From an uncultured Pedosphaera sp. (GTDB taxonomy: Bacteria; Verrucomicrobiota; Verrucomicrobiia; Limisphaerales; Pedosphaeraceae): DNA of 64,000 nt. Of this stretch, positions 37,996 to 46,899 are shown one piece after another. Positions within the stretch are counted from its first letter, which is position 1. Every line of letters begins with the position of its first letter. The translations under genes were made by a program, and so were the position numbers. The notes under the pieces were generated by a model, which did not search any database, was not told the origin of the DNA, and saw only the letters and a list, made by a program, of their open reading frames with translations. The DNA is taken from positions 37,498-101,497 of the forward strand of contig CAIXFN010000071.1 in the NCBI GenBank assembly GCA_903918755.1, read 5' to 3'.

Positions 37996-39591
37996 ATGCG
38001 AACGCGCGCCGGAAAATGGGCGGTATGCCAGTCGGGCTGGCTGGCGGTGTGCTGGTTGCTATTTTTGCTGAACACGTCCCTCTTCGCGGCGTCACCGTTT
38101 GAAGGTCCGATGCCCTCGGCCGCGCAAAGCCGGATTGACGAACTGGTTTTCGCGCGGCTGAAGACATTAAACATCCCACCCGCCCGGCTTTGCTCGGACG
38201 GCGTGTTCGTCCGGCGCGCCTACCTCGATGTAACCGGCACCCTGCCGAGCGCCACCGAGGCCCAGACTTTCATCCTGGATCATAGCCCCGGCAAGCGGGC
38301 CGCCCTGATTGACCGGTTGCTCGCGCGCGATGAGTTCGCGGATTATTTCGCGATGAAATGGGGCGACGCGCTGCGGATCAAGGCCGAGTTTCCCATCAAT
38401 CTCTGGCCAAATGCCGCGCAGGCGTATCACCGCTGGATTCACGACGCCATCCGCGACAACCGGCCCTGGGACAAAATCGCCACCGACCTGCTCACGGCCA
38501 GCGGTAGCAATTTCGAGAAGCCGCCGGTGAATTTCTATCGGGCCATGCAAAGTCGCACGCCGACCGGCATCGCCCAGGCTGTCGCCCTCACCTTCGTCGG
38601 CCAGCGCGCCGACCACTGGCCGACGAATGAGCTGGCCAACCTCGCGGTGTTCTTCGCCAATGTCGCCTACAAAGCCACCGGCGAATGGAAGGAGGAAATC
38701 GTCTTTTTCAACCCGGCGGCCACCAACACCGGCGCCCTGAATGGGCGGAACCAAATCGCCCTGTTCCCCGATGGCGGGACCGTCACGCTCTCACCGGACC
38801 AGGATCCGCGGACGGTTTTCGCGGCGTGGCTGGTCAAAAACCCGCAGTTCGCCCGCAGTCTCGCCAATCGCACCTGGTCGTGGCTGCTCGGTCGCGGGAT
38901 CGTGCAGGAGCCGGATGATTTTCGCGCGGACAATCCGGCCAGCAACCCGGCGCTGCTGGATTTCCTGGCGACCGATTTCGCCGCGTCCGGATTTGATTTC
39001 AAGCATCTCTGCCGCACGATCCTGAATTCCCAAACCTATCAACTCTCCGCGATTACCCCAAACCCCAGCTCGGAAGCGGCGGCGAACTTCGCGTTTTATC
39101 CGCTCCGCCGGTTGGACGCGGAAGTGCTGATCGATGCGGTGGACCAGATCACCGGCACCAACGAAACCTATTCCAGCGCGATCCCCGAGCCCTACACTTT
39201 CATTCCCAGCGACCTGCGGTCCATCGCCCTGCCGGACGGCAGCATCACCAGCGGATTCCTGGATCAGTTTGGCCGGCCGCCGCGTGACACCGGCCAGGAA
39301 TCGGAGCGCAACAACCGCATCACCGCCGCGCAAAAGTTGACGCTCCTCAACTCCAGCGTCATGCACCGGAAGATTGAATCAAGCCGGATGATTGTTTTCC
39401 AAACCTCGCCCGGCCGCCAACCGACGGAGATCGTCAGCGGGATGTACCTGGGCATCCTGTCGCGCTTCCCCACCGCGGAGGAGCAGCAGGCGGCGCAGGC
39501 CTTTGCCCAATACGGCGTGGGCCGCCGCCAGGCGGCCGTGGACCTGGCGTGGGCCTTGATGAATTGCACGGAGTTTCTTTACCGGCACTAA
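37996..39591 (+). CDS. DUF1549/DUF1553 protein, compact form
   Basis: 531 residues from the ATG at 37996, which yields a signal-like N-terminus (WLAVCWLLFLLNTSLFAASP); an ATG at 37933 would add 21 residues. The N-terminal half is DUF1549: VRRAYLDVTGTLPSATEAQT, KRAALIDRLLARDEFADYF and KWGDALRIK. The C-terminal half is DUF1553: FARSLANRTWSWLLGRGIVQ, LLDFLATDFAASGFDFKHLC and LLNSSVMHRKIESSRM. These domains often come with a planctomycete cytochrome C domain and are much longer; here no CxxCH site is present and the length is short. It is followed 12 bases later by the DUF1501 gene, its standard partner. The biochemical role of the pair is not established. Confidence 0.9.
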   Translation: MRTRAGKWAVCQSGWLAVCWLLFLLNTSLFAASPFEGPMPSAAQSRIDELVFARLKTLNIPPARLCSDGVFVRRAYLDVTGTLPSATEAQTFILDHSPGKRAALIDRLLARDEFADYFAMKWGDALRIKAEFPINLWPNAAQAYHRWIHDAIRDNRPWDKIATDLLTASGSNFEKPPVNFYRAMQSRTPTGIAQAVALTFVGQRADHWPTNELANLAVFFANVAYKATGEWKEEIVFFNPAATNTGALNGRNQIALFPDGGTVTLSPDQDPRTVFAAWLVKNPQFARSLANRTWSWLLGRGIVQEPDDFRADNPASNPALLDFLATDFAASGFDFKHLCRTILNSQTYQLSAITPNPSSEAAANFAFYPLRRLDAEVLIDAVDQITGTNETYSSAIPEPYTFIPSDLRSIALPDGSITSGFLDQFGRPPRDTGQESERNNRITAAQKLTLLNSSVMHRKIESSRMIVFQTSPGRQPTEIVSGMYLGILSRFPTAEEQQAAQAFAQYGVGRRQAAVDLAWALMNCTEFLYRH

Positions 39592-39603
39592 CTCAACAAT
39601 TTT

Positions 39604-40959
39604 GTGAGCGAATCTTATTTTAATTTTAACCACCAGCGCCCGCGGATCAGCCGGCGCGAGGCCATCCGCCGCACCCTGCTGGCCGGGAGCGGTTTGCTGC
39701 TGGCTGATCACATTGCGTTCCGCGCCTTCGCCGCCGAACCCACCGCGCGCGCCAAGGCGGTGATCCAAATCTGGATGTGGGGCGGACCGTCGCACACGGA
39801 CATTTTCGACCCCAAGCCGGAGACGGGTTATGACTATTGCGGCCCGCTGAAAACGCCGCTAGAGACGAATGTTTCCGGCATCCGCATCGGCGAACTGCTG
39901 CCTTTGCTGGCGAAGCAGGCGGACAAATATTCCATCATCCGCAGCATGACCCACGGCAACAACGGGCATGAGACCGCGTCGTACCTGGTGCAAACCGGGC
40001 GTCAGCCGGGCGGGCGGACGGTATTTCCGTGCGCGGGTTCGGTGGTGTCACTGACCAAGGGGTACGACGCCGGTTACAAGGGATTGATTCCGCCGTATGT
40101 CGTTCTGACCGAGCCACAGGGCCGGTTCGATGAGGCGGGTTTTCTGGGATCAAAATACCGGCCCTTTGCCACCGGCGGGGATCCCTCGAAAACGCCGTTC
40201 GCGGTTGAAGGCATCATCGCGCCAGGCATCAGCAGCCAGCATCAGAAGGACCGTCGGGAGCTGCTGCAACACCTCGACACGCTGGCACAGGCCCTGCCGG
40301 ACCATCCGCAGGTGGTCGCCAACCGGCAGGCGGAAAACCTGGCGTATGACATGATTCTCGGTGAGGGCGCAAAGGTGTTTGACCTGTCCCAGGAGAAACA
40401 GGAACTCCGCGACCGCTACGGCAAAAGCAAATTCGGCCAGTCCTGTCTCGTGGCCCGCCGGCTCGTGGAGCGCGGCATTCCATATGTCACGATCAACTAT
40501 GGTGGCTGGGACACGCACAAGGGCAATTTCCAGGCGATGCAGCGTCAGTTGCCGGAAATGGACAAGGGGTTTGCCACGTTGTTGCAGGATTTGGGCGAGC
40601 GCGGCCTGCTCGACAGCACCATCGTCTGGTGGGGCGGCGAATTTGGTCGCACGCCGAAAGTCATGTGGGAGGAACCGTGGAACGGCGGGCGCAATCATTG
40701 GGGCAAGGTTTTCTCGGCCGTGCTGGCCGGGGGCGGATTCAAGGGCGGCCAGATCGTCGGCTCCTCCGACGCCAAAGGCGAGGAGGTCAAGGACCGGCCG
40801 GTTTATCCGGTGGATTTGCTCGGCAGCATTTACGCGCAACTCGGCATTTCAGCCACCACCCAACTGCCCAATCCCGAAGGCCTGCCGACCTTCGTGATGC
40901 CGCAGCCCGCCGACAACATCAAGTCCGCCGGGTTGTTGCACGAAATCATGTCCGCATGA
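39604..40959 (+). CDS. DUF1501 protein, Tat-type signal
   Basis: 451 residues, starting at a GTG at 39604. A twin-arginine type signal (SRREAIRRTLLAGSGLLLAD, near residues 16-35) precedes the DUF1501 domain: VIQIWMWGGPSHTDIFDPKP, IIRSMTHGNNGHETASYLVQ, YVTINYGGWDTHKGNF and VWWGGEFGRTPK. The fold is sulfatase/alkaline-phosphatase-like and the Asp/His positions suggest metal binding, but no activity is proven for the family. It lies 12 bases after DUF1549/1553, and its stop overlaps the next start by 4 bases (ATGA). Confidence 0.92.
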   Translation: MSESYFNFNHQRPRISRREAIRRTLLAGSGLLLADHIAFRAFAAEPTARAKAVIQIWMWGGPSHTDIFDPKPETGYDYCGPLKTPLETNVSGIRIGELLPLLAKQADKYSIIRSMTHGNNGHETASYLVQTGRQPGGRTVFPCAGSVVSLTKGYDAGYKGLIPPYVVLTEPQGRFDEAGFLGSKYRPFATGGDPSKTPFAVEGIIAPGISSQHQKDRRELLQHLDTLAQALPDHPQVVANRQAENLAYDMILGEGAKVFDLSQEKQELRDRYGKSKFGQSCLVARRLVERGIPYVTINYGGWDTHKGNFQAMQRQLPEMDKGFATLLQDLGERGLLDSTIVWWGGEFGRTPKVMWEEPWNGGRNHWGKVFSAVLAGGGFKGGQIVGSSDAKGEEVKDRPVYPVDLLGSIYAQLGISATTQLPNPEGLPTFVMPQPADNIKSAGLLHEIMSA

Positions 40960-43238
40960 GAATTTTTGCGCTGATCGGTGGTTGCCTGCTGCTGGCCGGA
41001 AATTTGTTCGCTCAGCAAATCCCGCATCTGGCCTATGTCTATCCGGCGGGGGGACAAATCGGCACGACTTTCCAAGTGGTGTTGGGCGGCCGACTCTTGC
41101 TGGCGGCGACCAATGCGTTCGTGACCGGTCCGGGCATCACCGCCACCGTGCTGGACAGTGAGCGGCCGATGAATTTTCAGGAATACAACAAGCTGCGGGA
41201 CCGCTTTCGGGAACTGCAAGGGAAGTTTCAGGACACGCGCAAAGGCAATGCGGGCACCAATGTCTGGACGGAAGTGGATGCCGCCGAGCGGGAGCAACTG
41301 CGGGCTAAACTACTCAAAAATCCGCCGAATCGCACGGCCAATCAGGCGATGGTGGATAAGGTGACGGTGCGCATAGCCATCGCCACGAACTGCGCCCCGG
41401 GCGAGAGCGAAATCCGCCTGGGTACGCCCAACGCATTGTCCAACCCGCTAAAGTTCTGCGTGGGCGCCTTGCCGGAAGTCACCAAGGTCGCCGCGAAGGC
41501 TGCGAATCCGGAAGTCGAAAAGTTTTTGGAAACCCTCGGCGCCCGCCCCGTGCCGCCCGGCACGCCGAAATACGAGGCGCCGGTCAACCTGCCCGCCACT
41601 GTCAACGGCCAGATCATGCCGGGCGGCGTGGATCGCTACCGGTTTTCCGCGACCCGCGGCCAGCAGCTTATCATTGCGGTGAATGCGCGCTCGCTGAATC
41701 CCTATCTCGCCGACGCCGTGCCCGGCTGGTTCGAGGCCAACCTCATCCTGTTGGATGCCCAAGGCGGGGAAGTGGCGAGCGCCGAGCGCTACCATTTTCA
41801 GCCCGACCCGGTGCTGCATTTCACCTTGCCACACGATGGCAGCTATACCGTCCAGGTGCATGATTCGCTTTATCGCGGTCGCGAGGATTTTGTTTATCGC
41901 CTGACGATTGGCGAATTGCCGTTCGTCACCGGCATTTTCCCGCTCGGCGGTCCGGTGGGCCAAAAGACCACCATCGCCCTCACCGGCTGGAACCTGCCGG
42001 CCCGGCAAATGACGGTGGATAATTCGGCGGCCGAGCCGGGCGTGATTACCCTCCCGGAGAATTTTCTGCATCCCGTGCCGTTCGCCGTGGACCGGTTGCC
42101 GGAAATCTCCGCCCGCGGGGACAATCATACCCGCGAAACCGCGCAAGCCGTTACCCTGCCGGTCATCATCAACGGCCGGGTGGGCCAGCCCAACGAGGCG
42201 GAAGTCTTCCAATTTGTTGGGAAGGCCGGGCAGCCGATCGTCGCAGAGATTTCCGCGCGGCGCCTGGATTCGCCGCTCGATTCGTTTTTACGGCTGACCG
42301 ATGCCAGGGGCGCCCCGCTGGCCTTCAACGACGATTTTGAAGACAAAGGCACCGGCCTCAATACCTTTCACGCTGATTCCTACCTCACGAATACGTTGCC
42401 GGCGGATGGCACATATTTCCTGCATCTCCGGGATACCCAGAGCCAGGGCGGGCCGGATTTCGCCTATCGTCTGCGGATCAGTGAACCGCAGCCGGATTTC
42501 GCACTACGGGTAGTGCCTTCGAGCCTCAGTCTGCGGGCCGGCATGAGCGCGCCGGTGACAGTGTTTGCCTTGCGCCGCGACGGCTTTACCAACGCAATTG
42601 ATTTGCGACTAAAGGATACGCCCGCCGGATTTTCCTTGAGCGGCGCCAAAATTCCCGCCGGACAGGACAAGGCGCAATTCACGCTGAAAGCCCCGGCCCA
42701 GCCGACGGAAAAGCCGTTCGCCCTCGCCCTCGAAGGCCGCGCGCTGATCGGCGGCAAGCTCGTCACCCACGCCGCCGTGCCGTCGGAGGACTTGATGCAG
42801 GCGTTTTTCTACCGGCACCTGGTGCCGTCACAGGAACTCGCGGTGATGGTGAACGGCCAGCCCCGTCCGGCCTTGCGGGACTCGTTCAAGCTCATCAGCG
42901 CCACGCCCGTGAAGATTGCTCCCGGTAGCACGGCACGCGTCCGCCTGACTGCGCCCCCCGGAAATGATTTCAACGAACGGTTCAAACTGGAACTGGAGAG
43001 CGCCCCGGAAGGAATGACCCTGGAAAAAGTCGCAAGGGTTGGGAGCGATCTGGAACTCACCTTTGCTTGCGATCCGGACAAAACGAAACCCGGCATGTCC
43101 GGCAACCTGATCTGCGCCGTCATTCCCCTGAACCCGGCCGCCCCGGATCCGCAAAAAAAGCGCCCCGCCAATCAACCTAAACGCCCTGGCGCCACTACCC
43201 TGCCCGCGATTCCATTCCTGGTCGTAGACCCACCGTAA
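40956..43238 (+). CDS. Secreted protein with two pre-peptidase C-terminal (PPC) domains
   Basis: 760 residues from the ATG at 40956, coupled to the DUF1501 stop; the open frame back to 40629 is a shadow of that gene. A signal peptide (MRIFALIGGCLLLAGNLFAQ) is followed by an IPT-like segment (LAYVYPAGGQIGTTFQVVLG), a first PPC domain near residues 210-325 (GGVDRYRFSATRGQQLIIAV, DGSYTVQVHDSLYRGREDFV) and a second near 390-510 (PNEAEVFQFVGKAGQPIVAE, DGTYFLHLRDTQSQGGPDFA). Beta-sandwich domains and a Lys/Pro-rich tail end it. PPC domains are accessory beta-sandwiches of secreted proteins; no catalytic domain is visible. It is the usual third member beside the DUF1549/DUF1501 pair. Confidence 0.88.
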   Translation: MRIFALIGGCLLLAGNLFAQQIPHLAYVYPAGGQIGTTFQVVLGGRLLLAATNAFVTGPGITATVLDSERPMNFQEYNKLRDRFRELQGKFQDTRKGNAGTNVWTEVDAAEREQLRAKLLKNPPNRTANQAMVDKVTVRIAIATNCAPGESEIRLGTPNALSNPLKFCVGALPEVTKVAAKAANPEVEKFLETLGARPVPPGTPKYEAPVNLPATVNGQIMPGGVDRYRFSATRGQQLIIAVNARSLNPYLADAVPGWFEANLILLDAQGGEVASAERYHFQPDPVLHFTLPHDGSYTVQVHDSLYRGREDFVYRLTIGELPFVTGIFPLGGPVGQKTTIALTGWNLPARQMTVDNSAAEPGVITLPENFLHPVPFAVDRLPEISARGDNHTRETAQAVTLPVIINGRVGQPNEAEVFQFVGKAGQPIVAEISARRLDSPLDSFLRLTDARGAPLAFNDDFEDKGTGLNTFHADSYLTNTLPADGTYFLHLRDTQSQGGPDFAYRLRISEPQPDFALRVVPSSLSLRAGMSAPVTVFALRRDGFTNAIDLRLKDTPAGFSLSGAKIPAGQDKAQFTLKAPAQPTEKPFALALEGRALIGGKLVTHAAVPSEDLMQAFFYRHLVPSQELAVMVNGQPRPALRDSFKLISATPVKIAPGSTARVRLTAPPGNDFNERFKLELESAPEGMTLEKVARVGSDLELTFACDPDKTKPGMSGNLICAVIPLNPAAPDPQKKRPANQPKRPGATTLPAIPFLVVDPP

Positions 43239-43386
43239 TTGCCGGGCACGGTGCCAGAGATGGGGTCACGCTATTTCCACGGCATCAGGGGTCCTGAGCC
43301 TTGGGGAAGACGGATCTGCCTGGCGTAGCTACCAGCGAAGACGGAAGCTGCTCCAGCGAATAGGGGGGATGTGCGACTCCCTGCCC

Positions 43387-43496
43387 GATCGGAATCGGGA
43401 CGGCCTGAAAGGCCGTGATTCCTAAGCCCAGCCTAAACAGGCTGGGTTTGGCATCATTCTCAGCCCCGCGCCCTGAAGGAGGCGCGATACCACGAT
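43387..43496 (+). repeat. 110-base dispersed repeat with two hairpins, copy 1
   Basis: Begins with GATCGG, has a hairpin ACGGCC-TGAAA-GGCCGT, a second hairpin GCCCAGCCTAAACAGGCTGGG and the end GCGCCCTGAAGGAGGCGCGA followed by TACCACGAT. Copy 2 at 44155-44264 is the same length and orientation; a shortened copy in reverse lies at 60341-60407. Confidence 0.9.
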
Positions 43497-43874
43497 CTCG
43501 TATTCATTTCTCAACCTCAGCCCCGCCCCGACCTACGTCCAGGTCATCCAATCACCAAGCCCCACCCAAAAAAACTCAAAAAATCAGGCCTAAATTCCTC
43601 CCGTAGGAATACGCCTCCCCACAACCTGTGTTTTAATTCATTCCATGAGTACAGGATAAACCAAAACCGTCCCCACCTTCGCTCGGAATCTCCGGCCAGC
43701 CACCGCCCCAGAACTGGTGCGCCCATCCGTCTGATCGCGCATTTCGCCCGCCCGGTTCAACCAACCGGCTGGGCCGCTCTTTGACATCTTGGTACCAACC
43801 GCCCGCCCCGCCCCCGGGCTCCGCCCCGGGCGCGGGGCCAAGCCACGGGCCACCCAGCAGTCGCCTTTATACAA

Positions 43875-44075
43875 ACTTAATCCAGGTTCCCCTTCGTGCC
43901 CCCGTGGCTTCGTGTGAACTCCCTCCCGGATCCTCCGTGTTTCCGCCCGAGTCCAACCTCCGGACACTTAATCCAGTTTCCCTTTCGTGCCCCTGTGGCT
44001 TCGTGTGGGTTCAGTTCCGGACCCCCCCGTGTTTTCGCTCGAGTCCACTCTCCGGACACTTAATCCACTTTCGCC
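43875..44075 (+). repeat. Tandem-like units carrying the ACTTAATCCA motif
   Basis: Units of 91-92 bases start at 43875, 43966 and 44058, each with ACTTAATCCA, and the first two continue with a TTCGTGCCCC(C/T)GTGGCTTCG segment. A separate copy starts at 44308. Reverse-oriented copies of TCCGGACA(G/C)TTAATCCAGTT lie near 59991, 60212, 60680 and 60872. Confidence 0.85.
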
Positions 44076-44154
44076 ACCACCCTTTAGCTAGTAGGAGCCG
44101 AAGCCTGCCCCCCCCCCGAGGCATTAAGCGAAGGGGGTGACCGATTCCCCGTCC

Positions 44155-44264
44155 GATCGGCTTCGGCACGACCTGAAAGATCGTGATTCCTAAGCCCAGC
44201 CTAAACAGGCTGGGTTTGACGTCCTTCTTCGTCCAGCGCCCTGAAGGAGGCGCGATACCACGAT
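44155..44264 (+). repeat. 110-base dispersed repeat with two hairpins, copy 2
   Basis: Same length and order as the copy at 43387-43496. In the first hairpin the stem reads ACGACC/GATCGT instead of ACGGCC/GGCCGT: one base pair is changed on both sides (G-C to A-T) and one is broken. The rest of the 1.1-kb gap from 43239 to 44376 holds no gene that I can support. Confidence 0.9.
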
Positions 44265-44376
44265 GGTGCATTTGTGGCGGACGGCAAATGCAGTCCAACT
44301 TCCGGACACTTAATCCAGTTTCCCTTTCGTGCCCCCGTGCCTTCACGTGGACTCCCTTCAGGATCCCCTTTGGGCC

Positions 44377-45069
44377 TCACGCCGGAGCCATCGCGGCCTG
44401 CGCGTAAAACTCCCGGGCTTTTCCCAGCAACTGATCCGTGGTGAGGTGATGTTCGTCCACCACCAGGGTGCCGTTGATCCGGGCGGCCAGGATGGGATGG
44501 TGAATCTTCACCCATTTGCTGAATTGCTCCATTTCGCTGCTGCTGCCGGTCCCGTTACCGATAATGAGAATCCGGCCGGCCGACTGCAGAGCCCGGGCCA
44601 CGGGTTCAAAAAAAGTGTTAGGATCCGGTTTCTCCTTGCCCCGGGATGTCTCCGCCGAGTCGCGCGCATGGCGATAATACGGCTCCGGCTCGTACGGCAG
44701 GATCCGTTGCTCCTGGCCGCCCTTGGTTTGGGAGCGAAAAATGCGCGCTTCATGGTGATCGATGACGAGCACGCAATGCTCTTCCGGATCAGTCGAAGTG
44801 GGCGGCGTGGTCTCCGACTGTTCCAAAAAGTGCCGCAAGGTCATGACTTCGTGTGAATCGGCGACATCCTTGGTGTGCGAACGGTGCAACTGGAGGGTGT
44901 GACCGTTGCGGGTCACATTAAAATGACCGTTGGACGCCTCGTCCACCTGGCCAAGCTGCCGTAACAAGGCGAGCACGCCGTGCCATTCCAGATTGTGGGT
45001 GATCGGATGTTGGAAAATGGTGTTGTAGGTGCGCAAGTGCGCGCCATGGAGGGTGGGATTGGGTTTCAT
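44377..45069 (-). CDS. eRF1-domain-like/baeRF-type protein, tentative
   Basis: 230 residues. The core LVIDHHEARIFRSQTKG followed by a His/Arg/Glu-rich helix and VARALQSAGRILIIGNGTGS resembles bacterial proteins with an eRF1-like domain, in which a strand with 'D-x-x-x-A-R-(I/L)-(F/Y)' is typical. Residues 1-75 form a separate small domain I do not recognise. No signal peptide or membrane segment, so probably cytoplasmic. It is the last gene of the lemA operon, starting 15 bases after the TPM gene upstream. The family assignment rests on a few motifs. Confidence 0.6.
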   Translation of the reverse strand: MKPNPTLHGAHLRTYNTIFQHPITHNLEWHGVLALLRQLGQVDEASNGHFNVTRNGHTLQLHRSHTKDVADSHEVMTLRHFLEQSETTPPTSTDPEEHCVLVIDHHEARIFRSQTKGGQEQRILPYEPEPYYRHARDSAETSRGKEKPDPNTFFEPVARALQSAGRILIIGNGTGSSSEMEQFSKWVKIHHPILAARINGTLVVDEHHLTTDQLLGKAREFYAQAAMAPA

Positions 45070-45084
45070 ATTATCAGGGGTAAA

Positions 45085-45504
45085 TCAAGTTTTGGGATCA
45101 TCCAGTCCAGTGCAGGGTCGGGGAAAATGTTCGGCCAATAATTCGCCGGCTTTTCCGACGCCGTGGGTGAGCCCGGCGCTGAAATCCCCCTGGCGGAAAT
45201 GGCCCGTCATGGCCTGCGCCAACTCATCCCAAAACGTCCCGCCACATTTCGCGTGGATTCCCGTGTCGCCGATCACCGCAAATTTCCGGGTGCGCGGGGT
45301 GACAAAGATCAGCACCCCATTCCTCTCGGGCGATCGGGCGAGGCCACGCCGGACAAACTCGGTGCGCGCGGCGACCACTGGATCCGCCACGGCCCGGTGG
45401 CTGATCAGGACATGGATGCGACCGGAAGTGGTTTGCTCGGCGGTGCGAATCGCCGCGACCAGCATATCGTAGGGCAATTTCTGGATGAAGTCGTTTGGGT
45501 GCAT
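45085..45504 (-). CDS. TPM-domain protein, short cytoplasmic form
   Basis: 139 residues. It is a bare TPM/DUF477 domain: an N-terminal helix (AIRTAEQTTSGRIHVLIS), RNGVLIFVTPRTRKFAVIGD, then GIHAKCGGTFWDELAQAM and GLTHGVGKAGELLAEHFP. It lacks both signal peptide and membrane anchor, unlike the preceding gene. It starts 6 bases after the longer TPM gene. In many bacteria LemA is followed by one secreted and one soluble TPM protein; the role is thought to lie in envelope stress or membrane-protein maintenance but is not settled. Confidence 0.88.
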   Translation of the reverse strand: MHPNDFIQKLPYDMLVAAIRTAEQTTSGRIHVLISHRAVADPVVAARTEFVRRGLARSPERNGVLIFVTPRTRKFAVIGDTGIHAKCGGTFWDELAQAMTGHFRQGDFSAGLTHGVGKAGELLAEHFPRPCTGLDDPKT

Positions 45505-45510
45505 AATGGG

Positions 45511-46257
45511 TTACCAGGATCCTCCCGCGCCGCCGCCGCCACCGCTCCCGCCACCTCCGGAAAAACCGCCGCCACCTCCGGAGGGTCCGCCTCCGCCCCC
45601 ACCCCAGCCGCGACTGGAGCCGCTGCCGGCGAGCAATAGCCAGGGCAAAAGCATTCCCGAGCCACGACTACGCAAGATCAGCAGCACGAACAGCACGGCA
45701 ATCCCGATGCCGATGATGGCCCCGCCGGCTCCGGGTTTGGCTTTGCCATCCGCCACCGTGCCGCCCGTTCCCTGGTATTCGCCCTTGGCGGCGGCGATGA
45801 TGGACTGAACTCCCGCCGTGAGTCCGCCATCATAATCACCCGCCTTGAACCGCGGGCTGATTTGTTCGTCGATGATCCGTTTGCAGAGCGCATCGGGCAG
45901 CACGGCTTCCAGTCCGTAGCCCACCTGCAAGTAAAGCTTGTGATCCTGCACGAACACAAAGAGCACGGCGCCGTTGTTCTTGGCTTTTTGGCCCACGGAC
46001 CACGACCGGAAAACGCGGATGGTATAATCCTCAATGGAGGAATCCGATTGCATCTTCGGAAAGACGGCCACCACAATTTGCACGGAACTTTGCCGCTCAA
46101 ACTCCTCCAGCGCCTGGTTCAGTTGCGCTCCGGTGGCCGGGGAAACCACCTTGGCATAGTCATTGAAATAGAGGGCAGGTGACGGCGGCATCACTTCCGC
46201 CGCAACGGTGCGCAGGCAACCCGCCAGCAGCAGCGCGATCCAAAGGAAGTGTTTCAC
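45511..46257 (-). CDS. TPM-domain membrane protein with Gly/Ser-rich tail (YgcG-like)
   Basis: 248 residues. A signal peptide (KHFLWIALLLAGCLRTVAAE) is followed by the TPM domain, residues 28-150 (LYFNDYAKVVSPATGAQLNQ, VQIVVAVFPKM, NNGAVLFVFVQDHKLYLQVG, ISPRFKAGDYDGGLTAG). A transmembrane stretch near residues 180-196 (AIIGIGIAVLFVLLIL) anchors it. The last 40 residues are almost only Gly, Ser and aromatic residues, as usual in this family. The domain is expected outside the inner membrane. Only 9 bases separate it from lemA. Confidence 0.92.
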   Translation of the reverse strand: MKHFLWIALLLAGCLRTVAAEVMPPSPALYFNDYAKVVSPATGAQLNQALEEFERQSSVQIVVAVFPKMQSDSSIEDYTIRVFRSWSVGQKAKNNGAVLFVFVQDHKLYLQVGYGLEAVLPDALCKRIIDEQISPRFKAGDYDGGLTAGVQSIIAAAKGEYQGTGGTVADGKAKPGAGGAIIGIGIAVLFVLLILRSRGSGMLLPWLLLAGSGSSRGWGGGGGGPSGGGGGFSGGGGSGGGGGAGGSW

Positions 46258-46266
46258 AGTTCAGGA

Positions 46267-46899
46267 TCAGGGTTGGTTGGTCGCGGTCTTGCCGAAGTCG
46301 AATTGCACTTTGGGCACCGTTTCAGCACCGGGGGCGGCGGCGAAATAGGGCTTGTTGTGGAAACCCAGAGCCGCCGCGTAAAAGACTGCGGGAAAAGACT
46401 TGATGGCGGTATCGTAACTCTGGACCGCTCCATTGAAGTCCCGGCGTTCCACCGTGATGCGGTTTTCGGTGCCTTCCAGTTGCGCCTGCAAATCCCGAAA
46501 ATTCCCAGTCGCCGTCAGGTTGGGATAACGCTCCACGACCACCATGAGGCGCGACAAAGCGGAGGACATCTGCCCCTGCGCCTGGTCAAAAGCCGCGAGC
46601 CGGGCCGGATCAGTCGGCGCGGTAGCGGGATCAATCTTCACCTGACCGACCGCGGCGCGGGCCTGGGTGATTTCCGTGAGGGTGGATTTCTCAAAATTCG
46701 CCGCGCCGGAGACCGTAGCCACCAGATTTGGAATCAAGTCTGCGCGCCGTTGATACACGTTTTGCACCTGCGCCCACTGGCTATCCACCGCCTGGGAAAG
46801 CTTGACCAATCGGTTGTAGCTCCCGCCCGCGAGGGCCACGAAGATCAAAATCAGAACAACCACCACCCCGAGGATAATGCCGGCTTTTTTCATAATCAT
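46267..46899 (-). CDS. lemA: LemA family protein
   Basis: 210 residues. One N-terminal transmembrane helix (GIILGVVVVLILIFVALAGG) and the classical LemA body: YNRLVKLSQAVDSQWAQVQN, VYQRRADLIPNLVATVSGAA, MVVVERYPNLTATGNFRDLQ, GTENRITVERRDFNGAVQSY. It ends in the usual PYFAAAPGAETVPKVQFDF tail. LemA proteins form membrane-anchored helical bundles of poorly known function and nearly always occur with TPM proteins, as here. It is first in the minus-strand operon. Confidence 0.96.
   Translation of the reverse strand: MIMKKAGIILGVVVVLILIFVALAGGSYNRLVKLSQAVDSQWAQVQNVYQRRADLIPNLVATVSGAANFEKSTLTEITQARAAVGQVKIDPATAPTDPARLAAFDQAQGQMSSALSRLMVVVERYPNLTATGNFRDLQAQLEGTENRITVERRDFNGAVQSYDTAIKSFPAVFYAAALGFHNKPYFAAAPGAETVPKVQFDFGKTATNQP

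Noticed and set aside
43239..44376. Possible CRISPR array in the repeat cluster
   Set aside because: Repeats are long, imperfect and partly palindromic, spacing is about 91 bases, and no cas gene is in the window.
45485..45808. Proline-rich plus-strand frame over the TPM gene
   Set aside because: It is the antisense of the Gly-rich tail of the TPM protein.
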